This document shows, in pieces, positions 29,053 through 34,852 of a DNA stretch of 34,852 nt (positions are counted from its first letter, which is position 1; every line of letters starts with the position of its first letter). Where the stretch lies: the NCBI GenBank assembly GCA_018240505.1, contig JAFEFQ010000260.1:1-34852 (forward strand), in the 5' to 3' direction. A model generated the notes under the pieces. That model did no database searches, had not been told where the DNA came from, and was given only the letters and a program-made list of their open reading frames with translations. Both the position numbers and the translations under genes were made by a program. The stretch is from Pseudomonadota bacterium (GTDB lineage: Bacteria > Pseudomonadota > Gammaproteobacteria > Xanthomonadales > Rhodanobacteraceae).

Positions 29053-29727
29053 TCAAGTCTGGGGGTCGATACCGGAATCCAGCGGGTCGTCCGCAGTGCC
29101 GAGGTCGCGGAACAGCATGCTCGCCTGGGTGCGGTTGCGCACGTTGAGCTTGTCGAAGATCGCGCTGACGTGCGCCTTGACCGTGGTCAGCTGGACGCCG
29201 AGCTGGTCGGCGATCTGCTTGTTGAGGCGGCCCTGCGCGACGAGGCCGAGCACGCGGAACTGCTGTTCGCTGAGGCTGGCGAGTTTCGTCGCGAGCGCGA
29301 GGTCGCGCGGGTCGCTGTGGCGGCGGCGCAGCTCCTCGCGCAGGCCCTGCGGCACCCAGCTGCCGCAGGCGAGCACGCTGCGGATCGCGGCGGCGATGTC
29401 CTCGGGCGAAGCCGTCTTCGGCACGAATCCGGCCGCGCCGAAATCGAGCGCGCGGCGGATCACCGCGGTGTCCTGCTGTGCGGAGACGACGAGCACGATC
29501 ACGCCGGGGAACTGCGTGCGCAGCGCGACGAGGCCGGCGAGGCCGCCGCTGTCGGGCATGTGCAGGTCGAGCAGCACGAGGTCGACCTCGTGCGCTTCGA
29601 GTTGCGCGATCGCCGAACGCAGATCCTCCGCTTCGGCAATTTGCGCGTCGTCGATCGCGGATGCCGTCGCCGCGCGCAGCGCGCCGCGGACCAGCGGATG
29701 ATCGTCGGCGATCAGGATGGAAGGCAT
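29053..29727 (-). CDS. LuxR/NarL-type response regulator, CrbR/ErdR-like
   Basis: A 224-residue two-component regulator. The receiver domain (1-120) has acidic pocket D8-D9, phospho-acceptor D54 (VLLDLHMPDSGG) and K104 (VPKTASPED). The LuxR HTH (about 148-212) reads LSEQQFRVLGLVAQGRLNKQIADQLGVQLTTVKAHVSAIFDKLNVRNRTQA. The acid-rich linker and this HTH resemble ErdR/AgmR/CrbR proteins that partner SSF-domain kinases of the kind encoded by the convergent neighbour. That pairing is inference from family and position. It follows cfa by 39 bp in the same direction. The likely targets (such as acs) are not in the window. Confidence 0.9.
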   Translation of the reverse strand: MPSILIADDHPLVRGALRAATASAIDDAQIAEAEDLRSAIAQLEAHEVDLVLLDLHMPDSGGLAGLVALRTQFPGVIVLVVSAQQDTAVIRRALDFGAAGFVPKTASPEDIAAAIRSVLACGSWVPQGLREELRRRHSDPRDLALATKLASLSEQQFRVLGLVAQGRLNKQIADQLGVQLTTVKAHVSAIFDKLNVRNRTQASMLFRDLGTADDPLDSGIDPQT

Positions 29728-29766
29728 CGTCTGCGCATGCGGGGTGACGTCCGCATGATAACCGCC

Positions 29767-30900
29767 TCAGCGCACGGCGGTGTATCCGCCCGGCACGCCG
29801 CGCGGCGAGAACACGATCTGCCAGAGCTGGTCGCGGCGCGCGCGGAAGCTGGCCATGCTCGCGGCGAGGTAGAAGTGCCACATGCGGCGGAAGCGCCCGC
29901 CGTAGGCTTCCGCCAGTTGCAGCCAGGCCGCATCGAAGTTCGCGCGCCAGGCCTGCAGGGTGCGGTCGTAGTCCGGACCGAAACCATGCCAGTCCTCGAG
30001 CACGAACAGGCCCTCCGCCGCCTTGGCGATCTGCGCGGCGGAGGGGATCATCGAGTTGGGAAAAATATACTTCGCGATCCACGGGTCGGTGTGATTGGTC
30101 GACTCGTTGCCGCCGATGCAATGCAGCAGGGTCAGTCCGTCGTTGGACAGGCAGCGGCGCACGCTGTCGAAATAGGCGCGATAGTTCTTCGCGCCGACGT
30201 GTTCGAACATGCCGATCGACCAGATGCGGTCGAATTTCTCGTCGCCGATTTCATCCGGCACGTTGCGGTAGTCCTGCACGCGGATCTCGACCGGCAGGCC
30301 GCGGCACAGCGCGCGTGCGAACTCGGCCTGCTCCTGCGACACGGTGACGCCGACGCCGCTGACGCCGTACTTCTGCGCGGCGTATTTCAGCGCCTCGCCC
30401 CAGCCGCAGCCGATGTCGAGCACGCGCATTTCAGGCTCGAGGCCGAGCTTGCGGCAGACGAGGTCGAGTTTGGCTTCCTGTGCGGCGCCGAGATCGCCCG
30501 CGTCCTTCCAGTAGCCGCAACTGTAGACGAGGCGCTTGCCGAGCATCGCCTGGAACAGGTCGTTGCCGAGATCGTAGTGCTGCTCGCCGACCTTGTACGC
30601 GCGCCGGCCGCGCTGCATGTTGACGAGCTTGGCGCGCAGGAACAGGGCCGCATCGTCGATGCCGCCGACGCGTTCGTCGACGTGCGCGGCGAGCAGGCGG
30701 AACAGGAACCCGTCGAGGTCGGCCGCATCCCACCAGCCGTCCATGTAGGCCTCGCCGAGGCCGAGCGAACCGTGCGCGATGATGCGCGCATACAGGCGCT
30801 CGTCGTGGACCTGCAGGTCGCTCGCCGCGGGTCCGTCGACGCGCACGTCGGCGAGCGCGAGCAGGGCTTCGATTCGACTGCGGGCGGTATGGCGGGCCAT
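29767..30900 (-). CDS. cfa: Cyclopropane-fatty-acyl-phospholipid synthase
   Basis: Adds a methylene from S-adenosylmethionine across double bonds of membrane phospholipid acyl chains. The 377-residue protein is close to E. coli Cfa (382). It has the N-terminal lipid-binding domain (GSLGLGEAYMDGWWDAADLD) followed by YDLGNDLFQAMLGKRLVYSCGYW, AdoMet motif VLDIGCGWGEALKYAA (about 160-175), GVTVSQEQ and FDRIWSIGMFEHVG, and the C-terminal WHFYLAASMASFRARRDQLWQIVFS. Catalytic cysteine and bicarbonate-site residues of the family appear kept (for example C128 in YSCGYW and IGMFEH). The start is ATG at 30900. It is 85 bp downstream of crcB in the same direction and could be read with it. Confidence 0.95.
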   Translation of the reverse strand: MARHTARSRIEALLALADVRVDGPAASDLQVHDERLYARIIAHGSLGLGEAYMDGWWDAADLDGFLFRLLAAHVDERVGGIDDAALFLRAKLVNMQRGRRAYKVGEQHYDLGNDLFQAMLGKRLVYSCGYWKDAGDLGAAQEAKLDLVCRKLGLEPEMRVLDIGCGWGEALKYAAQKYGVSGVGVTVSQEQAEFARALCRGLPVEIRVQDYRNVPDEIGDEKFDRIWSIGMFEHVGAKNYRAYFDSVRRCLSNDGLTLLHCIGGNESTNHTDPWIAKYIFPNSMIPSAAQIAKAAEGLFVLEDWHGFGPDYDRTLQAWRANFDAAWLQLAEAYGGRFRRMWHFYLAASMASFRARRDQLWQIVFSPRGVPGGYTAVR

Positions 30901-30985
30901 GGCGGAATCGTCGGAGTTCCGGGAGAGCGGTGTGGCTCGCAGCGCGCCGGTCCGGCCCGCTGCGACGAAACGTTTTTCTTCGCAA

Positions 30986-31384
30986 TCAGGTTTCGAGCAG
31001 GCGTTTCATCGTGGCGATGCCGGCGAACGTCAGCGCCAGCGAGCCGAGCACATGCGCGGCGACGATCGCGAACGACCAGCCGTATTCCTCGCGCAGCAGC
31101 AGGCTCACCGTCTCGCCCGAGAACGCGGAGAACGTGGTGAAGCCGCCGCACAGGCCGGTGATGACGAACAGGCGCCATTCGGCGGGCAGATGATGGAAGT
31201 GGTCGAAGTACGCGATCGCCGCGCCGATCGCGAAGCCGCCGATCAGGTTGACCGCGAGCGTGCCGAGCGGCAGGTTCGGCAGGGCAGGGTTGAGCAGGCC
31301 GCCGAGCATCCAGCGCAGCGCGCTGCCGATCGCGCCGCCGGCGAGCACGCAGGACAGGGAAAGCCAGGTCATCGATGGGGTCAT
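30986..31384 (-). CDS. crcB: Fluoride ion channel CrcB (Fluc)
   Basis: A 132-residue inner-membrane fluoride channel subunit, functional as an antiparallel dimer, that removes fluoride from the cytoplasm. Four spans are visible. Hallmarks are AGGAIGSALRW (about 15-25), LAVNLIGGFAIG with the conserved Asn (about 43-54), and the central GLCGGFTTFSAFSGE (about 77-91), which holds the phenylalanine box and the sodium site. The start is ATG 31384; the ATG four codons later is also possible. No fluoride-riboswitch consensus is visible in the 59 bp upstream. It lies 59 bp after yggT. Confidence 0.95.
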   Translation of the reverse strand: MTPSMTWLSLSCVLAGGAIGSALRWMLGGLLNPALPNLPLGTLAVNLIGGFAIGAAIAYFDHFHHLPAEWRLFVITGLCGGFTTFSAFSGETVSLLLREEYGWSFAIVAAHVLGSLALTFAGIATMKRLLET

Positions 31385-31443
31385 GCGTTTGCCATTCGTG
31401 CCGAGTGGAAACGGAGCCTGCGTCCTGCGCGCCGCCCGCGACT

Positions 31444-32010
31444 CTACAGCCTCGCGGCGAGATCGGCCAGCGGCGCGATCACGAGCAGGCGCACGAGGAT
31501 CAGCGCGATCGATGCGATCCAGAACGAAAAATCGAGCCCGGCCAGCGGCGGCACGAGGCGGCGCAGCGGGCTCACGAGCGGCTCGGTGAGTTGCGCGAGC
31601 ACGCGCGCGTTGGGGTGCGCGCGTTCGTCGGTGAAGAAGCTCAGCAGGGCGCGGATCAGCAGCGCGAAGAAGACTATCCAGACCGCGATGCTCGCCAGCG
31701 TCACGATCGCGGCGAGCAGCCAGCCGACTGTTCCATGGCGCGCGCCCGCGACGGCGGCGAGCAGGGCGAGTTCGATCAGCGCGAGCGCGAATGCCGCGGC
31801 GAGCGAGGCGGTTTCGATCTTGCCCATGCGCGGCAGGAATCCGCGAACCGGCGCGATGGCCGGATTGGTCAGCTTGTAGACGAACTGGCAGATCGGGTCG
31901 TGGAACGAGGCGTTGACCGCGATCAGCATGGCGCGGACGAGGAAGACCCCGATCAGGAAATCGAAGGCGGTCTCGATCAGGAACGCGGCTGCGTTGGCGA
32001 TGTAGGGCAT
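31444..32010 (-). CDS. YggT family membrane protein
   Basis: A 188-residue integral membrane protein with two YggT repeats. Repeat one is about 3-75 (spans LIGVFLVRAMLIAV; then FHDPICQFVYKLTNPAIAPVRGFLP). Repeat two is about 98-185 (IVTLASIAVWIVFFALLIRALLSFF; VLAQLTEPLVSPLRRLVPPLAGLDFSFWIASIALILVR). The TNP/TEP...P(I/L)RxxxP motif occurs in both halves. The family is associated with osmotic shock and K+ handling in E. coli, but its mechanism is unknown. The start at 32010 leaves a 7-bp gap after the proC stop; an earlier in-frame ATG would overlap proC by 8 bases. Co-translation with proC is likely, as in many gammaproteobacteria. Confidence 0.92.
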   Translation of the reverse strand: MPYIANAAAFLIETAFDFLIGVFLVRAMLIAVNASFHDPICQFVYKLTNPAIAPVRGFLPRMGKIETASLAAAFALALIELALLAAVAGARHGTVGWLLAAIVTLASIAVWIVFFALLIRALLSFFTDERAHPNARVLAQLTEPLVSPLRRLVPPLAGLDFSFWIASIALILVRLLVIAPLADLAARL

Positions 32011-32017
32011 GTCGGAA

Positions 32018-32848
32018 TCATCCACCCGGGTTTGCCGAAAGTTCCTGTCCGCGGCGCGTGGCCGCGGCCACCGCGCCGGCGACGATCGCGCGCAAGCCGT
32101 TGGCTTCGAAGCTTTCGACCGCGGCCTGGGTGGTGCCGTTCGGCGAGGTCACGCGCTGGCGCAGCGCGGCCGGCGCCGCGCCGTCCTCGCGCAGCATGCG
32201 CCCGGCGCCGAGGCAGGTCTGCGCCGCCAGCGCGCGTGCCGTCTCGCGTGGCAGGCCCTGCGCCACCGCGGCGTCCTCCAGCGCTTCGACGAGCAGGAAG
32301 AAGTACGCGGGCCCGGAGCCGGACAGCGCGGTGACCGTGTCCATCAACGCTTCGTCCGCGATCCACACGGCGAGGCCGGCGGCATCGAGGATGCGCTGCG
32401 CCAGCTCGCGCTGGCGCGCGTCGGTGCGTGCGTTGGCGACGAGGCCGGCGGCGCCGGCGCCGATCAGGGCCGGCGTATTCGGCATCGTGCGCACGATGGC
32501 GAGATCTCCGCCCAGCCAGGCGTCGATCTGGTCGATGCGGGTGCCGGCGGCGATCGACACGATCAGCGGTTTGCGCAGCCGAACGACTTCGGCGAGCGAA
32601 GCGCACACCGCCTTCATCACCTGCGGCTTCACCGCGAGCACGACGGCGTCGGCGCCGCCTGCCGCCTCGGCGGCGTTGGCGAAGACGGCGACGCCGAAGT
32701 CGCCTGCCAGCGCCGCACGCAGGTCGGCGTTCGGCTCGGCGACGGTGAGGCTCGTTGCGGGCGCTCCCGCACGCACGAGGCCGCCGATCAGGCTGCGCGC
32801 CATGTTGCCGCCGCCGACGAAAGCGATTCGCGCAGTCGCGGCCGTCAT
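32018..32848 (-). CDS. proC: Pyrroline-5-carboxylate reductase
   Basis: The last step of proline synthesis: NAD(P)H-dependent reduction of pyrroline-5-carboxylate. It has 276 residues. The N-terminal Rossmann motif is RIAFVGGGNMARSLIGGL (7-24). IVRTMPNTPALIGAGAAGL and the C-terminal dimer and substrate motif ALSGSGPAYFFLLVEAL (about 170-186) and TSPNGTTQAAVESFEANGLRAIVAGAV are all present. The start at 32848 is the family-typical one; an extended frame upstream runs into the repeat element and is not used. In transcription order it follows yggS by 325 bp, a gap mostly filled by the 145-bp inverted-repeat element, and precedes yggT by 7 bp. Confidence 0.97.
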   Translation of the reverse strand: MTAATARIAFVGGGNMARSLIGGLVRAGAPATSLTVAEPNADLRAALAGDFGVAVFANAAEAAGGADAVVLAVKPQVMKAVCASLAEVVRLRKPLIVSIAAGTRIDQIDAWLGGDLAIVRTMPNTPALIGAGAAGLVANARTDARQRELAQRILDAAGLAVWIADEALMDTVTALSGSGPAYFFLLVEALEDAAVAQGLPRETARALAAQTCLGAGRMLREDGAAPAALRQRVTSPNGTTQAAVESFEANGLRAIVAGAVAAATRRGQELSANPGG

Positions 32849-32863
32849 GGCGCGAGCGCTCGA

Positions 32864-33008
32864 GGGAACCTTTGCACAAGCGTAGCGAGCGAAGACAGTT
32901 CGCGCGTCGCCGGAGCGCAGGAACCGGAGCATACAGAGAAGTATGTGAGGATTCCGAGCACCGCCGGCGCGCGAAATGTCGAGCGCAGTAGCTTGTGCAG
33001 AGGTTCCC
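32864..33008. repeat. 145-bp MITE-like element with 18-bp terminal inverted repeats
   Basis: The ends are GGGAACCTTTGCACAAGC (32864-32881) and the complement of GGGAACCTCTGCACAAGC (32991-33008), 17 of 18 matching. The interior is itself an imperfect palindrome: TTCGCGCG near 32899 pairs with CGCGCGAA near 32968, and CATAC (32930-32934) pairs with GTATG (32941-32945) at the centre. There is no coding capacity. The right end continues into GTTCCC-TA-GGGAAC (33003-33016). No clear target-site duplication is seen. It sits in the yggS-proC gap, which totals 325 bp. The remainder (33017-33173) shows no gene or hairpin I can support. It may be a small non-autonomous transposable element or a palindromic repeat. 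Confidence 0.65.
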
Positions 33009-33173
33009 TAGGGAACGGGTGCTGAAGTCGGAGGGAATGAAGGCTTGCTTGCACGATAGCTTCCTCGTGTTGCGGGCGGCGGAGTACGCCGAAGGGCGCG
33101 GTGCACCGGGCATTCGCCTGCCCGGTCTGCGCTACCGGATTGTCGGATGGCGAAAACGCCATCATCACACATT

Positions 33174-33845
33174 TCATATCCGCGAGCCGAACAGGGCGCT
33201 GCCGACACGCACCATCGTCGCGCCCGCGCCGATCGCGAGTTCGAAGTCCGCGGACATGCCCATCGACAGCGTGTCGACGCCGGCATGATCGCGGCGCAGT
33301 TCCTCGAACAGCGCGCGCATGCGTGCGAATGCGGCTTTGCGCCGCTCGAGGTCGGGGGCGGGCGCGGGAATCGCCATCAAGCCGCGCAGGGCGAGGCGCG
33401 GCGCCGCGCGCACCGCCGCGGCGAGGGCGCCGATCTGCGCCGGTGCGCAACCCGACTTGCTTGCCTCGTCGTCGACGTTGACCTGGATCAGCACGTTGAG
33501 CGGCGCGACGCCGGCCGGGCGTGCGCGATCGAGCGGGTCGACGAGCTTGATCCGATCCAGGCTCTGCAGCCAGTCGAAATGCGCGGCGACCTCCCGCGCC
33601 TTGTTCGACTGCAACGGGCCGATCAGGTGCCATTCCAGGCCGGGGTCGGCGAGCTCGCGCTGCTTGGCCAGACCTTCCTGCACGTAGTTTTCGCCGAATG
33701 CGCGCTGGCCGAGGGCGGCGAGTCGACGCACCGCGGCGGCCGGCTGGGTCTTGCTGACCGCGACCAGGGTCACCTCGCGCCCGGCGCGCTGCGCCGCGGC
33801 GGCCACGCGTTCGCGCACGGCACGGTAGTTTTCGCTCGAATCCAT
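33174..33845 (-). CDS. YggS-type pyridoxal-phosphate-binding protein (PLPBP)
   Basis: A 223-residue TIM-barrel protein without known enzyme activity that helps pyridoxal phosphate homeostasis. The PLP lysine is K32 (LVAVSKTQ). AFGENYVQE, WHLIGPLQSNKAREV, IQVNVDDEASKSG and the C-terminal LSMGMSADFELAIGAGATMVRVGSALFG are all intact. The start at 33845 was chosen over an ATG five codons upstream because it matches the family N-terminus (MDSSENYRAVRERV). It is divergent from pilT, with 77 bp between start codons, and upstream of proC in the same direction, an arrangement conserved across many gammaproteobacteria. Confidence 0.96.
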   Translation of the reverse strand: MDSSENYRAVRERVAAAAQRAGREVTLVAVSKTQPAAAVRRLAALGQRAFGENYVQEGLAKQRELADPGLEWHLIGPLQSNKAREVAAHFDWLQSLDRIKLVDPLDRARPAGVAPLNVLIQVNVDDEASKSGCAPAQIGALAAAVRAAPRLALRGLMAIPAPAPDLERRKAAFARMRALFEELRRDHAGVDTLSMGMSADFELAIGAGATMVRVGSALFGSRI

Positions 33846-33879
33846 GAAGCAGGCGTACATTGTTGTCTTTGCCTCACGT

Positions 33880-33885
33880 TATACT
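33880..33885 (+). promoter_or_regulatory. Candidate -10 element for pilT
   Basis: TATACT, within the extended sequence GTTATACT, lies 38 bp upstream of the pilT GTG in the 77-bp divergent yggS-pilT region. It matches the sigma-70 -10 consensus at five of six positions. No well spaced -35 hexamer is obvious, so the assignment is tentative. Confidence 0.35.
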
Positions 33886-33922
33886 GCCTGCGCAAACTAC
33901 GGCAAGCGCCAACGGGGGGGAT

Positions 33923-34852
33923 GTGGACATAGCGGAGCTTCTGGCGTTCTCGATCAAGAACAAGGCCTCGGACCTGCATCTCTCGGCGGGCCTGCCGCCG
34001 ATGATACGGGTGGACGGCGACGTGCGCCGCATCAACATGCCGGCGCTGGAGCACAAACAGGTGCATGCGCTGGTCTACGACATCATGTCCGACAAGCAGC
34101 GTCGCGACTACGAGGAGTTTCTCGAACTGGACTTCTCGTTCGAGCTCGCCGGCATGGCTCGATTCCGCGTCAATGCGTTCAACCAGAATCGCGGCGCCGG
34201 CGCGGTGTTCCGCACGATTCCCTCCGAAGTGCTGACGCTCGACGACCTCGGCGCGCCCAAGATCTTCAAGGAGCTGATCGCGCAACCGGTAGGCCTGATC
34301 CTCGTCACCGGGCCGACCGGTTCGGGCAAATCGACCACGCTCGCGGCGATGGTCGACCACATCAACAAGAACGAATACGGCCACATCCTCACGATCGAGG
34401 ACCCGATCGAGTTCGTGCACACCGCGAACAAGTGCCTGGTCAACCAGCGCGAAGTGCATCGCGACACGCACGGGTTCAACGAGGCGCTGCGTTCGGCCCT
34501 GCGCGAAGATCCGGACTACGTCCTCGTCGGCGAACTGCGCGACCTCGAGACGATCCGCCTCGCCCTGACCGCCGCCGAAACCGGCCATCTCGTGTTCGGA
34601 ACGCTGCATACCTCGAGCGCGGCGAAGACCGTCGACCGCATCATCGACGTGTTCCCGGCCGGAGAGAAGCCGATGGTGCGCTCGATGCTGTCCGAGTCGC
34701 TGCGCGCCGTGGTTTCACAGTCGCTGCTGAAGAAGGTCGGCGGCGGCCGCATCGCGGCGCACGAGATCATGGTCGGCATCCCGGCGCTCCGCAACCTGAT
34801 CCGCGAAGACAAGGTCGCGCAGATGTATTCGACGATCCAGAGCGGCAGCGCG
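33923..34852 (+). CDS. pilT: Type IV pilus retraction ATPase PilT (3' end beyond window)
   Basis: The hexameric motor ATPase that depolymerises type IV pili for twitching motility. The 310 visible residues start at GTG 33923, which sits just 3' of a GGGGGGG ribosome binding site. The N-terminal PAS-like domain (SDLHLSAGLPPMIRVDGDVR) is followed by Walker A GPTGSGKST (130-138), ASP-box IEDPIEFVH (158-166), catalytic E204 in the Walker B-like LVGELRDLET, GHLVFGTLHT, and the retraction motif A-L-R-N-L-I-R-E (288-295). It closely follows Pseudomonas PilT; with a usual length near 344, about 35 residues lie outside the window. It is divergent from yggS. PilU commonly follows, but lies beyond the edge. 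Confidence 0.97.
   Translation, partial: MDIAELLAFSIKNKASDLHLSAGLPPMIRVDGDVRRINMPALEHKQVHALVYDIMSDKQRRDYEEFLELDFSFELAGMARFRVNAFNQNRGAGAVFRTIPSEVLTLDDLGAPKIFKELIAQPVGLILVTGPTGSGKSTTLAAMVDHINKNEYGHILTIEDPIEFVHTANKCLVNQREVHRDTHGFNEALRSALREDPDYVLVGELRDLETIRLALTAAETGHLVFGTLHTSSAAKTVDRIIDVFPAGEKPMVRSMLSESLRAVVSQSLLKKVGGGRIAAHEIMVGIPALRNLIREDKVAQMYSTIQSGSA

Noticed and set aside
31385..31443. A fluoride riboswitch upstream of crcB.
   Set aside because: The 59-bp gap lacks the conserved crcB-motif sequence elements and is short for the structure.
32849..32932. An in-frame N-terminal extension of proC starting at 32932.
   Set aside because: The added 28 residues are encoded by the inverted-repeat element and do not belong to the ProC family, whose Rossmann motif starts right after the Met at 32848.

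Overview
This is about 35 kb of GC-rich (by eye high-60s percent) proteobacterial chromosome. The order pilT / yggS-proC-yggT, a ParC that closely follows the E. coli pattern, a single-chain Fe-S serine dehydratase, several TonB/YceI/sensor-kinase families and several dispersed palindromic intergenic repeats point to a gammaproteobacterium of the Xanthomonadales (Lysobacterales), perhaps a Rhodanobacteraceae-like lineage. The family-level guess is inference.

Region 1 (1-4.6 kb) is visibly less GC-rich and looks acquired. It holds a fused MmeI-type restriction-modification enzyme, a divergent HTH regulator with GTGAA/TTCAC repeats between the two, and a tight toxin-antitoxin-AbrB gene set with a palindromic operator in front of the toxin. 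No integrase, tRNA or att site is visible, and the left edge of this block lies outside the window.

Region 2 (4.6-11.8 kb) is mostly minus-strand housekeeping and envelope/redox genes: sdaA, a small glutaredoxin-like protein, a lipoprotein, and a tight YceI-cytochrome b561-YceI operon sandwiched between two YcjF/DUF697-like GTPases.

Region 3 (11.9-20.3 kb) has a large periplasmic-propeller hybrid histidine kinase followed by an alpha/beta hydrolase on the plus strand. These converge on hemE, a stand-alone WGR-domain protein and parC on the minus strand.

Region 4 (20.4-29.7 kb) reads like a nutrient-acquisition and carbon-sensing block: TonB-dependent receptor, Spinster-type MFS transporter, circularly permuted PHB-depolymerase-like esterase, and an SSF-domain hybrid kinase. 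The kinase converges on a LuxR-type response regulator. The last two resemble the CrbS/CrbR (MxtR/ErdR) acetate-switch pair.

Region 5 (29.8-34.9 kb) is a minus-strand run yggS, proC, yggT, crcB, cfa, with pilT divergent from yggS and cut by the window end. A 145-bp element with 18-bp terminal inverted repeats lies between yggS and proC, and a diverged inverted relative of it lies between the kinase and response-regulator genes.

The least explained items are the AbrB protein attached to the toxin-antitoxin pair, the operator-like repeats of the restriction locus, the YceI/b561 operon with its 68-bp overlap and flanking GTPases, and three families of palindromic intergenic repeats. No rRNA, tRNA or CRISPR array was found.
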